DNA of 64,000 nt from contig CM048849.1 in assembly GCA_026545225.1 (NCBI GenBank), positions 34,928,836 to 34,992,835 on the forward strand, given 5' to 3'. Below, piece by piece: positions 22,585 through 34,512 of the stretch (positions within the stretch are counted from its first letter, which is position 1; every line of letters starts with the position of its first letter). The notes below the pieces were generated by a model. The model worked only from the letters and a program-made list of their open reading frames with translations. It ran no database searches and was not told the origin of the DNA. The DNA is from Cornus controversa. Its lineage: Eukaryota > Streptophyta > Magnoliopsida > Cornales > Cornaceae. A program made the position numbers and the translations under genes.

Positions 22585-23857
22585 GTTTAAGTTTGTGGTT
22601 GAGGCGATGCCTATTTTTGTGCTTTATTGCATTATGGAGGAAAATTTTTGTGAAATTCTTCTTGTTTTAGGATTTTTGTTTATTTTATTTTCTTAGTTTA
22701 TTTTTGTTTTATTTTCTTTTGTTTTGTTTTTAGATAGAATGTTTTTACATTATTCAAGGGATTAATACCTTATGTAGGTGCGTAACTTGTAATTTTTGAG
22801 TATGTTTTAAAATTTTGGAAACTATGGTTTAAATTAAGTGGTTTTAATCATTGTTTGCATTGACATGTTTTGGAATAATTGATTTTAGTTTTCTCACATG
22901 TATAAACACATTAGCATAGTTTTGTGAGGTATAAACTTTGACTCTGAGTTATTGAGTTACATATGTTTGATATTAATTAGTATCTCTTGAGTATGAGTAC
23001 TGATGATGTGTTTTACTTGACTTCAATGAAAAAAAAAGAAAAAAAGGTGAAAAAAAGAATGTGATGAATAAGCAAATCAATTTAATCCTTTTCATGAGTA
23101 ACTGGGCCTCTATGCCTCAGGAAGCACATAATGTTCGCATCAAAAGTGAAAGGGTGAGAAAAGATGTGCATTGGTTGTCTTGATTTGTAGCCTGACTGAT
23201 TTGAGTAATTAGGTTCTTCGGGGTGTCTTAATGCCTAGTGCCCTAAAGCTATCTGGTTTGGGAGTCACTGACTGAAAGCTTGCTACATGGATCTTTCAGA
23301 AAGCCTAATAGATCAAGACATTGCACAACCAATAAAGCAATGAAAAAAAAAGAGAATGAAAAAGTCATGTATTCATGTTTGGAAGTATGATTGAAATAAG
23401 GGGAGCTAGTGAGTTGAAGGGGTATGTGCCTTAATATATTTAATGCTTGGTTATACTACATGAGATAACTGCTAGTTCACTTTACACGAGGGAGCTAGAA
23501 TTGGTTTCTTTGAGATATGTTGATGTGAATTATGCATGGGGGCCATTGGTTTGAATTATGGAATTTAAGAGTTTAGAATTATTCTTGAATGCAAGTTTGT
23601 AATTATATATCGTAATCTTCTTCTTGAATTAATGTTGAAACAAAATTTTGAATGTTTGTGAGTATCATTTCTGGAAACCCTCATGAGACTATACTCGTCC
23701 ACTAGGGGGAACCTAGGGGTTTAAAGGATTATTGCATATGCTAAATGAAATTGTTTCTCTCATGAAAGTGGAGTTTGGGTAATTTAGTTAGTATTTATTA
23801 GTTTCCTTTGTTTTAGTTTTATTTTATTCTATTCTATTGCTAAGGGACTAGCAATAT
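22585..23857 (+). other. 3' non-coding region of element B, part 2
   Basis: No gene is recognised. Blocks shared with C and D include GGGCCTCTATGCCTCA (about 23106), GTTCTTCGGGGTGTCT (about 23212) and a CTCGTCCACTAG block (about 23694). Confidence 0.7.
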
Positions 23858-23872
23858 GTAAGTTTGGGGGTG
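23858..23872 (+). promoter_or_regulatory. Polypurine tract of element B
   Basis: AAGTTTGGGGGTG lies directly before the 3' LTR. It is the expected primer for plus-strand DNA synthesis. Confidence 0.85.
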
Positions 23873-25286
23873 TGATCGGCGTTGAATGTTGATCATTCTA
23901 GCCCTTTAACTTGTGTATTTTATTCTCTTAGTGAAAGATTATTTTGTTATTTTACTTCGTTTTAGTATTTTCTATATTTTCAGGGTCTTAATAATTATTT
24001 CAGTTAAAACCATGATTTTGGGCTTTTAAAGATAACATGCAAGAGGGTTAGATGAAGCCTACATCAAAGGGATCAATTCAACTTCATAATTTAGCTCAAA
24101 ATAGCCCAAGGAAGAGATCCAAGAGAATTATAACTGCTCAAGGGTATTTTGGGCTGAAATCCAATTCTGTGTGTAATACAGTTTTAATCCCATTTTGAAA
24201 AATAGTCTGAAACTCTTATTTCTGAGCATCAAATTGACTCAATTCTTAAATGGGTTGAACGAAATTCGATTCTGGACACTTTTGTATTTAACGTAAATTT
24301 TGTGAATCGGACTTTTAATGGGTCAAATGTTGGGCCGAAAGTCAGTAGAAAAACCCACCTGATTAGGGGTTGCGGGAAACCCTAATTGTCTCCTAATTAG
24401 GTGGGGACTCTTCATATTCTCTTGGCTATTAATAGTGACAAATTAGGGCTGTATTGAAGAGGTTGGCAGCAGCTTTGAAGAGCTTTTGGAGTGGAGAATC
24501 ATTGGAGAACAAGGCATATCATGAGCAGCTAGTTTAACCACCAGGGTTTTGATGTAACCCTAACTAAACACCACTGGTTTGATTATTCTAATTATTGAGA
24601 ATTTTTGTATTCATTCATAGATTGTGTGATTTAGAGGATTCTTCTTATAGAATTGAGCAATAAAAGTGTTATAAATTCAGTTTCAATGATTTCTTATCTT
24701 GTCTTAGATACTTGATTGTTGTTATTGAACTCGTCCCTCTTATTTTTTGTGATCGTGAGAGTGATTATTACACAATAGTTTTCATTGAATATATCATTAA
24801 AAGCTTTGATGGATTATGCCTAGAGAAGATGGACCATACTGCACCATAGAGTAGAGTAGTTAGGCAGATGTCTCATGCCAATTAAAGATAGTCCATGACT
24901 TAGCCTTAATCATATGTTATCTTCTTGACCGATGAAGGTGAGCTTGTAGCCACCGACACCACTTATGCATGATATGATTCCCCATAGTTAGTTCAATTAG
25001 CTATTGATTGTGAAGTTAGTGGTGAAATCAATAACCCTAGATTTATCTTTTATTCTCTACACTCAATAGTTTTTCTTGCTTTTGTTCAATTGCTTCATTA
25101 GATAATTTAGATATAAAAATCAGCAACTTATCTCTTTTAAATTTAATTAGAATTAGTCCTAACAATTCAACTCAATCAGACCACAGTCCCTGAGGTTCGA
25201 CACCCCTTTCGATAACACTATGCTGCAAGGAATTCGTCCTATTGCGAAGTGTGGTAATTTTAATTGACACTCACAACACACGATCA
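23873..25286 (+). repeat. 3' LTR of element B
   Basis: TGATCGGCGTTGAATG ... ACACGATCA, followed by the TAGAC TSD copy. It contains GGTTCGACACC at 25194-25204. Confidence 0.93.
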
Positions 25287-25291
25287 TAGAC
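25287..25291. repeat. TSD of element B (right copy)
   Basis: TAGAC, identical to 17793-17797. Confidence 0.95.
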
Positions 25292-25494
25292 ATATCTTAG
25301 GAAAGTCCTTCTCTCCAGGTGATAATATGTGGCTCTTTAATTCAAAGCTTCGGTTATTTCCAAGGAAGTTACGTTCAAGGTGGGATGGACCATTCCAAGT
25401 GGTTTCGGTTTTTCCTCACGGTGTGGTGGAAATTCAGAGTTTGAAAGATAGTACTTTGATGAAGGTTAATGGGCAAAGGTTAAAACATGTGTAG
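25292..25494 (+). pseudogene. Integrase of element A, C-terminal part
   Basis: The frame continues the integrase cut at 17797: [20 protein letters not shown], then [19 protein letters not shown] and [11 protein letters not shown], then a stop. The GDxVWL...LRSRWxGPF pattern is the conserved C-terminal DNA-binding region of plant gypsy integrases, and NGQRLKHY-type endings are typical of Athila. Joining across one TAGAC copy gives HDR-HILGK without a frameshift, so this piece was intact when B inserted. Confidence 0.88.
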
Positions 25495-26378
25495 AAGGAA
25501 TTGTGCCAGCAAGAGACGTGGAGTCCGTCGACTTAACGGACCCCGTCTATCCTACTTAATCCTTTCGGAGAGTTGATCGTCATCTATGAACGTTAAAATT
25601 ATAAGATTTGTATGTATTTCTATCCTTTAATATCTTTAGTTTTCCTTTATTTCAATTTTTAGTTTATGTTTTCTTAATTTTTCTTTCAATTTTAGTTGCG
25701 TTTTAATACATTTTTTTTGAGTTTTTGACATATAAGTTGCTTCCGGAGGATGCCAAGAGGTGTACCGATGTATTTGGACTCAAAATGGGTGAAAAAGTGA
25801 GCTCTCGGTCGACCTTGGGTGATAACTAAGCCAAAAATACACGTCCCAGTTGACCTTGGGCGATAGAGGTTCCAACAGGCATTAGTAGGGGGGATGGATC
25901 GCCCCTTTGTAGGGGGATAGATCGCCCCCATTTGTATATGGGTTGGCCGAATTTTTCCTTATATATATGACCCCCGCTCTCCAACTTAGATTCATATACT
26001 TGTTTCCTTGAAGACTTGTTGCTCCACTTCGACTCCTACATCAACCGGGACTATAATTTCTTTAATTGGTGATTCTCATACAAGTAATTATCATTGATCA
26101 TCATCATCAACAACATCAAATCTAGATTGATCATCTCTAGTTCTCAAGAAAAGTTTTATTTTTTCAAGTTATTCATCAAAGTAAGTAGAGTTTTTATTTT
26201 GCAAAATTGAGCCAATATTTTTGAGGGCTTTTGAAGATCAAGTTTGGGGGACATCTTTGGTGGATTGAATTGTTCAAATTGGGGTGGAAAAGTTGCCGAA
26301 AGAAGATGTTGAAAGAGGTACTTTAATTGTGCACGCTAAGTGTTTGTTTTAATTTCTAACCATACTTTTTTTATTTCT
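25495..26378 (+). other. 3' non-coding region of element A
   Basis: It is similar to B's part 1. It includes two GTTGACCTTGGGYGATA-like repeats (about 25810 and 25851), two GATCGATC-type near-palindromes and a CAAGTTTGGGGGACA purine tract at about 26230. An env-like ORF remnant follows. Confidence 0.7.
25888..25929. repeat. Near-palindrome pair (element A)
   Basis: GGGGATGGATCGCCCC and GGGGGATAGATCGCCCCC, each with one change from B's GATCGATC core. They hold the same position in the 3' region. Confidence 0.85.
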
Positions 26379-26880
26379 ATGGCACCAAAGAGAGCAAGTA
26401 ACCAACGCGCTTCAAGTTTGCGCAATCCTCGTCGAGCACGACATGATCCTACACCCATTACCTCAAGATCTCGCTGAGAAGGGATACATGAAAGATGGCA
26501 CCTAAGAACTTTGAATTTTGAAGCGACGTTTGATATCGCCGAACTTTGTGCTATGTTTCCCGAGACATGAGGGGTATTTCTGACATCCGTCATTGACGGG
26601 CTGCTTCAATTTTTGTTTCATCATATACCACCATATACCCGAGGTTTTTCAAAGTCTTTTATCAGAAATTGATGCCAAAACCTGATGAGCAGGGCACACT
26701 TATTTCTTCGGTGGATGGACCACAAGTTCAGGTTGATATATCATCATTACTATTTCCATGGACTATCCTCATGAATGCCCGGATGATTTAACCAACATCT
26801 ACACTCCTTTACCCGATGATCTGTCGATGGGTAATTTGGTTGCACGGTTGTGTGCTAACCAATTCTCCGGGTGAATGTTC
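26379..26880 (+). pseudogene. Env-like / plant-transposon-protein ORF of element A, truncated
   Basis: It starts MAPKRASNQRASSLRNPRRARHD, a basic Ser/Arg-rich N-terminus, and after stops reads NFEATFDIAELCAMFPE. In a second frame it continues FYQKLMPKPDEQGTLISSVDGPQVQVDI. The last piece parallels FYMNLKYDCNESGILRMSVDGEAL in element C. This fits the third ORF found after pol in Athila-like elements, of unproven function (env-like, putative plant transposon protein family). No signal peptide or clear membrane segment is seen. The 3' end and the element's 3' LTR are missing; the exact boundary with the next segment is uncertain. Confidence 0.5.
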
Positions 26881-27374
26881 AATATAAGCCCCCTTTCTTC
26901 TTCTATTTTGGTCACATATATTTCACAATTTAGCTCACCCAAATGAGAAATGGATGATAGCCATGTGAGTGCTTCAAAAATTAAGCTGTGTATGTCACTT
27001 TCTCTCTCTAACACTACCCACAGTTGCACACACTCACAGATTTATATCGTCAATTTCAAGCGCTGAAATGAGAAAACCCTATTTCTTTTTCTTTTATAAT
27101 CCTCATATGTAAACCCTAGAATATCAATTTCCCAAACTGCCCTTCTAAGTTAAATACCCAATATGTCCCTACAATTACGTTAGTGCATATAAAATAATAG
27201 GGTAATTAAATAAATCATGAATAGCTAACCCGAAATATGCATTTAAGGTAAAATGATAATGTCCCTACATATCCTTTTGACATTAAAACCTGGGCAAACA
27301 TGCTCGTGGGCTTTCTTGACCATCAAAACCTCCAATTACTCTTTCTCTCCCTGAGGATCCAAAGTAACCCATTA

Positions 27375-27990
27375 GTCTTCAACAAGCCATGGATGACTTA
27401 GTTGAACACGCCGAGTTTAAGGTCCCCGTAGACCTTGAATGGGTCTTCAACAAGCTGTGGATGACTTAATTGAACGAGCCAATTTTAAGGTCTCCATAGA
27501 CTGTGAAATGAGGGAGAAACAGTTGCGAGTCTCAAATGTATTGAAAATGGGTTTAAGGTTCCCGTGATTGTGAATTGAATGAGAGACAATCTTGGGTCTC
27601 AAATGTATTGAAATAAGGAGTCAATAGACTTGAACATGTGAATTGAAGGAGAGACAGTCATAGGTTTTAAATGTATAGCAAGGAGTCAAAAGACTCGAAC
27701 GTGTGTAAGTGGAATGGGCTTAAGGTCCCTGTGACCATGGATTGAAGGAGAGATTGTTGTGGGTCTTAAATGTATTAAAAGTGGGTTTAAAGTCCCCGTG
27801 ACCGTGAATTGAATGAGAGATAGTTGCAGGTCTCAAATGTATTAAAAGGAGGAGTCAAGAGACTCGAATGTGTGAATTGAAGGAGTCGCGAGTCTCAAAT
27901 GTATTGCAAGGAGGAGTTAAGAGACTCGAACGTGTGTAAGAGCAGTGGGTTTAAGGTCCTTGTGACTGTGAATTGAATTGAAATAAGTCG
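27375..27990. repeat. Degenerate repeats with GGTCTCAAATGTATTGAAA blocks
   Basis: Units of variable length contain GGTTTAAGGTCCCCGTGACC, GTGAATTGAATGAGAGACAG, GGTCTCAAATGTATTGAA and GAGTCAAGAGACTCGAACGT. About 6-7 partial copies. Confidence 0.8.
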
Positions 27991-28089
27991 AGGAAGTCGA
28001 ATGGAATGTAACTTCAAGAGAAGTTTGATGAGCTATAACTATCCAAGGGAATGTACCTAAGAATGGAAGGTGTGCTTAGAATCCCTTCA

Positions 28090-28600
28090 AGCAAGTAAAC
28101 ATGGATTGAACATATATTTGAATAAGTAAACACGTAATTAAACATATGAGCATGTATTGAAAGCATGTGTGGAGCATGTGAACATGGATTGAAAGCATGT
28201 GTGGGCATGTGAGCATGTATTGAATAAATAAACATGTATTGAATAAGAAATCATGTGTGGAGCATGTATTGAAAGCATGTGTGGAACGTGTAAGCATGTG
28301 AGCATCTAAGTACTTGTTAAAAGTATAAGTTGAACATGTATTGAACAAATAAGCATGTACTGAATGAAAAAATATGAGTTGAGCATGTATTAAACAAGTA
28401 ATCATGTATTGAGGGAGAAAATATGAGTTGAACATGTATTGAACAAGTACATACGTAATTGAACATATGAGCATGTATTGAAAGCATGAATGAAAAAATG
28501 TGAGCATGTAAGACAAGTAGGGTTAATATGAGATATGTAGAACATGTATGAGACATATTAAGCATGTAAGGCAAGTAGAGCATGTAGAAAAGTGGACTTT
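28090..28600. repeat. Irregular GAGCATGTATTGAA minisatellite
   Basis: Many short copies of GA(G/A)CATGTATTGAA(A/C), AGCATGTGTGG and AAGTAAACATG in irregular order. The spacing is not constant. Confidence 0.85.
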
Positions 28601-28650
28601 AAATAAAAGTGTCAAAAAATGGCATGAAACTTAATGAAAGAGAGTGTAGA

Positions 28651-28655
28651 AGTCA
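28651..28655. repeat. TSD of element C (left copy)
   Basis: AGTCA; the right copy at 40863-40867 reads CGTCA, one change. Confidence 0.75.
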
Positions 28656-30043
28656 TGATAAGTGCTGAATGTTATACATTCTCGCGTCTTTACTTACGTG
28701 TTTTAATCCTATAGATGCACATATTGTGTTATTTTTATGTATTTTCATGTTTTTGATGATTTTAGGTTCTAATCTAGAATATGGCGCATTACGACACCAT
28801 TAGCATTTCATGAATGCATTCCTAAATTCGAGCACACTTAATCGGATGTCTACCTTGAGGATAAGTGAAGTGTGTGTCAAGACCGGAGCTGGAAAGCTAA
28901 GAAGTTGAAGGATTCCAGAGCAAGTCACTTCGATGCATCGAAATATCCATTTTGATGCATCTCGAATTCCTGCCACAAGATATTCTCACAAGATATTTTT
29001 CCCACTTGGCCACTTGTCAAAAATCTTCTAAAAGAAGCCTTGCACAGAAATTTTATGATTTTTTGACCCTAAAGTCAGATGTATATACTTGAATTATGAA
29101 AAAGATACAAATATTCTATATTGATATATTAGAGGCCATATTTTGTAATTCTAGAGAGAGAAAGTGAAGTTCTAGAGAGGGAAAGCTTCAAAAAAGGCTT
29201 TATAAGGTATTGAAGACCATTTTGAGCATGAATTCATCTCTATCTATGGAGTGCCTCCATCCTAACATGATCAACTAATCCTTCTCTAGGGTTTGGACAA
29301 AACCCTAACTTTGTAACTATGTTCTAATTATAGTAAATTGAGGTTTTTATATATTTGTATATATGTACTTAGTCTTAAGCCTTATATTAAATATAAGTTT
29401 GTAAATTCAGTATGTTTATGTGTTTTAATTTATCATTCTTGTCTTAGAATGTGTTTTTTCTTCACATGATCTTCAAACACTTGTATTTCTACAAGAACTA
29501 CAAGTGATGACTTTGTACTAGTTTTCACTTTAACATGCATAGCTAGATTTACATAATCCATTCTTAGAGATGGTAATTTCACTACACATAATTAATTAGG
29601 TATTTAGGTAAGTAGGTAGGTTGGGATATTACACTTATTGAAGATGGATTATAGTATTTTAAAGTGTATGTATCTTCTTGGCGACATCATTGTAGGCCAC
29701 AAGCCAAATGCGTCACATAGTACATATTTATATAAATTTTTTGATTTATTATGAGTTTTACATGTTATGAGGCTAGTGGTGAAGTCTCGACCCTAGTCTT
29801 TTATCCTTTTCTCAAACTTAGTCATTTGATTGTCGTTTACGTTTTTCAAGTAGTTTAAACAAACAAACCAAAAATCTGTTTGTAAGTTAAACAAGAAACA
29901 AGCTTCGATCTTTATTAAATTATACCAACGTAGTCTCTGTGGGATCGACACCCTCTTATAGAACCCTATCATACAAGGATTCATTCTATTGCGAGTGGTA
30001 AAATACAATTTGATTTTCAAACACACATAAAAGAACCATATCA
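28656..30043 (+). repeat. 5' LTR of element C
   Basis: TGATAAGTGCTGAATG ... AACCATATCA. It contains two GATGCATC palindromes (28932-28939 and 28954-28961). Confidence 0.93.
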
Positions 30044-30048
30044 ATTTT

Positions 30049-30066
30049 TGGCGCCATTGTCGGGGA
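30049..30066 (+). promoter_or_regulatory. Primer binding site of element C
   Basis: TGGCGCCATTGTCGGGGA, five bases after the LTR. It has two changes from the B version. Confidence 0.85.
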
Positions 30067-30310
30067 CTACGGTTTAATTGCTAAAAGTAGAAGATTGAGT
30101 CTAGTTTAAATTTTAACTTAACTCATTCTTTAAATTCTTTATTTGTAATTAATTTAATTCTTACTTGTTAAGTGCTGAATTTTAGGTACTCATTATAATC
30201 AAAGCTTCAGGACTTAAGCTCAGATTCTTTGTGAGTATAGTATCAAATTTCTTACACCTAATTGTTTAAGATTTTATTTTTGCACATAGCTTAAATTTTG
30301 TGTTATTCAC

Positions 30311-31990
30311 ATGCAAGGTAGGAGATCGTTATCATTAACTTTATTGCCTTATGATCTTGACCTCAAAAGAACTCTTAGAAAACATAATAGCGTTCCTACG
30401 GACCCTATATTGTTTAGAGGATATAAGAGAGAAAACATGGCTAATAATGATAACCCAAATGTCCAATAAAATATTGTTTTACCACCACCACCCCCACCAA
30501 GTGGTAAGGTTCATAGGGATTTCTATATTCCATCAACCTATGCATCTCCTTCGTGTATTCGTTTCTCGAATATGGAGAGAAATAACTTCAGAATTAAATC
30601 CTCCACTATTAATCTCCTTAACTATTTTCACAGGCTACCTAACCAAGATCGTGATAAACATATAGGTGAATTCTTAGAAGTGTGTTCAACTCTACAGTTG
30701 AATACCCAAGTGGAAGATAACTTAAGGCTTCGTCTCTTTCCCTTCTCACTTAATGATAAAGCTAAACAATGGTTCACTTTCTTAGAGCCAAATTATATTA
30801 ACTCTTGGGCAGAAATGCAATAAGAGTTTCTAAAGAAATACTTTCCAATAGGGAAGACTAATGATGTGCGGAGAGCCATCATCGGTTTCTCTCAAAGGGA
30901 TGGAGAAGCTTTTCATGAAACATGGGAAAAAATGAAGGACATTTTGTGGTCATGCCCACACTATGTTATTCTCAAATGGCAATTAGTGTAAGGATTCTAC
31001 GATGTTTTAGGTGAGCCCCATAAACAAATGATAGATGCTAGTTGTGGGGGTACATTTTTTTTTAAAAGTCCTGATGAAGCATGGATTCTCTTTGAGAACT
31101 TGAGAAAAAATTCGTCTCATCGTTCTTCTAATGAAAGAAAGAATAAGATAATTGCTCCATCTAATGCTCAAACTGAAAGTGTCTTCAAGTTGCGCAAAGA
31201 GCAAGCAACCGATAGGAACATAGAGGCCTTAGAAAAGAAACTTGATCAAGTCATGTTGGCCGGGCTTTCTTCTTATTCTTCTTCTCCTACTCCTTCGAAT
31301 CCAACTCTTCATCCAACTTACGATGTGTGTTCATTCTATGCTAACCTTCTCATTATATTAGGGACTATCTTCATGCGAGTCAACATCCCGAATATAATCA
31401 AGAACAAGTGAATGCACTCTATTCTAGGTTGGGTCAAAATTCTTATCAAAATTCTTAGAATCCCGGATGGAGAGATCAAATTCAATTTCAATATGGAAAC
31501 TAAGGTCATTACCAAAATCAAGAACCTCAGCGACCTCAAGGACAATAAGGTCCATCTCAATTCTAATCTAGACTTTATCAATCAAGTTCAAGTTTCTACT
31601 ACACTCCTACACAACCACCTCCTTGAGAACCTGGCTTTGAGGACAAAGTTTTGTCAGCCTTAGGCAACATTGAGAGTAATACTCAAAATATCAATTCCTA
31701 CTCTCAATCCATTGCAAATATAGAATTCCAGTTAGAACAACTAGCTAATGCATTTCATCGGAGAGAGGGTGGAAGATTTTCTAGCCAAACGGTGGCAAAT
31801 CCTAAAGGAGTAAAAGTAGTTGGTGATCTTTCCACTTCTTTTGAGTTTACTCAAGATTAAACTAAATCAATTACTACTTTAAGGAATGGTAAAATTCTAG
31901 AAAATTAGGTTGATAAGAGAAAAGAGTAAGAATGTGAGCACTCGATAAATCCAAAAATTCTCATTCTAAATCCAAATGATTCTTTCAAAA
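30311..31990 (+). pseudogene. gag of element C
   Basis: It opens MQGRRSLSLTLLPYDLDL. Later landmarks are IGEFLEVCSTLQL, LRLFPFSLNDKAKQWFTFLEP, KKYFPIGKTNDVRRAI, DASCGGTFFFKSPDEAWILFENL and SQSIANIEFQLEQLANAFHRREGG. These match the Athila gag of A, B and D. Frameshifts and stops occur at about 30440, 30821, 30988 and 31350-31640. The zinc-knuckle position (about 31330) retains only a first Cys (CSFYANLL). It would form the RNA-packaging particle. Confidence 0.85.
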
Positions 31991-31999
31991 ATTTAAATG

Positions 32000-33318
32000 T
32001 TTCAAAAGAAAAAGGAAAGGAAATTGAAGCTGATTTTTCATCTAAGGGAACCTTCTCATTTTGGGAAGCAAAGAAAGAAACTTGAAGATATAATTGAAAT
32101 TTTTAAACAAGTTAAAATCAATCTTCCTCTCCTTGACGCTATACGACAAATTCCCTCCTATGCTAAATTTCTTAAGGACTTATGCACGCAAAATCATAAA
32201 TTTAGGAACCAAGTTCCTAAGAAAGTCTATCTAACTGCTCAAGTAAGTTCTATTCTTCAACATAACATTCCTTCAAAATTCAAAGATCCGGGTGCCCCGA
32301 TAATATTTTGTGTCATTGGTGATCAAGAATTCAAGAGGGCCTCCTTGATTTGGGAGAAAGTGTTAACTTACTTCCTTACTCAGTTTATAAGAAATTAGAG
32401 CTAGGCAAACTTAAACCAACCACAATTGTGTTGTAAATTGACGACCGCTCGATAAAGCAACCTCATGGTATAATTGAGGATGTCCTTATTAAAGTGGACA
32501 AAATTTATTTTCCAGTGGACTTTATAGTCCTTGATACCGAACCTGTCTAAGACCCCACTAGGCATATTCCAATCATTCTAGGTTATCCCTTCTTGGCTAC
32601 GACTAACGTTTGCGTTAACTGTCGTATTAGGGTGATGGACATCTCTTTTGAGAATATGACTATAAGGCTGAACATTTTTAACGGATCCAACCACACTTCT
32701 AATGACGAAACCAAATGCTTTTGTGTGGATATTGTGGATGAGCTGGTTGAAGAAGTGCTTCCCCAAATCTTATCCAAAGATCCTTCAGAGACGTGTCTAA
32801 GTCAATTCAATTTTGAGAACTTTGATATCGAGCAATCCATTGAAGATATAAATATAATGCTTAATGCCACTGTTATAAATGACTTTCCAATGTGGAAGAC
32901 AACGATAGAGCCTCTTCTCACTCTTTCAAGTACTCTTCCAAATTCATCCCTTGTGTCTCCCACACAGCTTGAGCTTAAGACTTTACTGTCTACTCTCAAG
33001 TATGTATTTCTTGGCCCAAGTGACACTTTACCGGTCATCATAGTTTTAACTCTAACAAATGACCAAGAGTGTTCACTCATAATGGTATTAAACAAACACA
33101 AAGGAGCTATAAGGTGGAGCGTTGCCGATTTAAAAGGCATTGATCTTTCCATTTGTATGCATTACATATATTTGGAAGAAGATGCAAAGACCTCGAGAGA
33201 GGCGCAACATAGGCTGAACCCTAATATGAAGGAAGTTATCATGAAAGAGGTTATCAAATTGCTAGATGTTGGTATCATATACCCCATCTCAAATAGCAAA
33301 TGGGTAAGCCCCACATAA
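32000..33318 (+). pseudogene. Protease and pre-RT region of element C
   Basis: INLPLLDAIRQIPSYAKFLKDLCTQ and VSSILQHNIP precede the active site, which reads LDLGESVNLLPY (about 32345-32380). The catalytic Asp is kept; the following Ala is Glu. The core continues to IPIILGYPFLATTNVCVNCR. A 241-codon open stretch (32593-33318) holds the protease end and the pre-RT linker, with KHKGAIRWSVADLKGID and NPNMKEVIMKEVIKLLDVGIIYPISNSKWVSPT, the standard lead into Athila RT. Frame changes and stops sit at about 32335, 32437 and 32548, with a stop at 33316. Confidence 0.85.
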
Positions 33319-34140
33319 GTGGTGCCAAAGAAATCAGGCGTCACCGTATTTTTAAATGATCGAGCAAGGAGAGTTAATTCCTCAACGCACAACCACCGAC
33401 TGGCGGGTGTGTATTGATTATAGAAAGCTAAATTCTTCAACTAGAAAAGATCATTTTCCACTTCCATTTATTGATCAAATCCTAGAGAGGATTGCGGGCC
33501 AAAGTTTCTATTGCTTTTTAGACGGATATTTCGACTATAATCAAGTAGCAATAGACTCGCGAGACCAAGAAAATATAACCTTCACATGTCCATACGAAAC
33601 TGTTGCTTATAGACACATGCCCTTTAGGCTATGCAATGTTATGGTGACTTTTCAATGGTGTATCATGTCTATTTTTTCTGACATGGTGGAGAAGTTTTTA
33701 GAAGTGTTCATGGACGATTTTTCAGTTTTTGGACCTTCTTTTGATTCGTGCTTTGAAAATCTTACACTTGTACTCAAGGGTTGTAAAGACATCAATCTCA
33801 TTCTTAGTTAGGAAAAGAGTCATTTCATGGTTCAAGAGGGAATTGTCCTTGGACATATTATTTCCAAAAGAGGCATCAAAGTTGATAATGCCAAGGTTAA
33901 ACTCATCACTAAGTATCTTCCACCTTCATCAGTGAGGGGTATTCATTCATTCCTTGGCCATGCAGGATTTTATCCCGTTTCCTCAAAGACTTTAGCAAGA
34001 TTTCTCAACCTTTATGTCAATTTCTTGAGAAAGACACTCCATTCAACTTTGTTAAAATATGCCTTCTTAAGTCTTTTGAGACTCTCTGCACACTTTTATC
34101 AACTGCTCCAATTCTTCTCCCTCCAAATTAGGCTCTCCCA
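33319..34140 (+). pseudogene. Reverse transcriptase of element C
   Basis: RT blocks in order: VVPKKSG, frameshift, RVCIDYRKLNSSTRKDHFPLPFIDQ, FYCFLDGYFDYNQVAI, YRHMPFRLCNVMVTFQWCIMSIF and then EVFMDDFSVFG at about 33703-33735. The F-M-D-D motif (family Y/F-x-D-D) and the LDG aspartate keep the catalytic acids. Stops occur at 33810 and between 33960 and 34150, within the connection (HFMVQEGIVLGHIISKRGI, LGHAGFYP). It copies element RNA into DNA. This is the best preserved RT in the window but is not translatable as one chain. Confidence 0.9.
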
Positions 34141-34512
34141 TTCGAGGTAATGCATGACGCATCCGACTATGATATGGGTGTTGTCCTAGGGTAACATGTC
34201 GACAAGTTGTAACATGTTATTTACTACGCAAGCAAATCTCTTTTCGAATCTTAAATGAATTATACCACAACGGAAAATGAATTACTTGTTGTACTCTATG
34301 CTTTGGATAAATTTTGATTTTATCTTTTAGGATCCAAAGTAATTGTCTTCTCTGACCATGGCATTTTACGACATTTATTAGCCAAAAAGGATACGAAACC
34401 CTTGATGATCCAATAGATAGTTTTATTGCAAGAGTTTAATTTCGATAACCGGGACAAAAAGGGTACCGAGAATGTGGTCGCTGACCAATTATCTCGAATT
34501 CTCATAAAGTGA
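34141..34512 (+). pseudogene. RNase H of element C
   Basis: LPFEVMHDASDYDMGVVLG begins the domain (first catalytic Asp in HDASD), followed by VIYYASKSL, YTTTENELLVVLYALDKF (catalytic Glu), VIVFSDHGILRHLLAKKD (catalytic Asp) and NVVADQLSRI. It removes RNA from RNA-DNA hybrids during replication. Stops occur near 34190, 34217, 34251, 34313 and 34413. It lies between RT and integrase, as in all Ty3/gypsy elements. Confidence 0.85.

Larger units (their letters stand above)
17798..25286 (+). mobile_element. Element B: complete non-autonomous Athila-like retrotransposon
   Basis: This 7489-bp unit has two LTRs (1412 and 1414 bp), a perfect primer binding site, a gag pseudogene, a long 3' non-coding region, a PPT and a perfect TAGAC TSD. 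RT, RNase H and integrase are absent and the protease is almost wholly deleted. It lies within the integrase gene of element A in the same orientation. The LTRs differ at scattered sites (low to mid 90s percent identical by eye), so the insertion is not recent. Confidence 0.92.
26881..28655 (-). other. Repeat-rich segment, possibly U5 of a long Tat-type LTR (part 1)
   Basis: No gene. The segment holds the ~85-bp repeats and the GCATGTATTGAA minisatellite. It is separated by C and D from 40863-41071 and 48378-50264, which appear to be its continuation. Open frames here on the minus strand are repeat artefacts. Confidence 0.4.

Noticed and set aside
22275-22670. 131-codon hydrophobic ORF in element B
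   Set aside because: Phe/Leu-rich because the DNA is T-rich. The parallel region of D is conserved as DNA (hairpin, purine tracts) rather than as one protein frame.
26379-26460. Arg-rich host nuclear protein
   Set aside because: Position after pol and similarity to element C's third ORF make it a retrotransposon env-like ORF start.
28014-28583. Overlapping minus-strand open frames rich in His/Met/Cys
   Set aside because: They are translations of the GCATGTATTGAA minisatellite in several frames; no gene features.
28090-28600. CRISPR-like regularly spaced repeat
   Set aside because: Units and spacings are irregular, there are no unique spacers, and the context is a plant retrotransposon-rich region.
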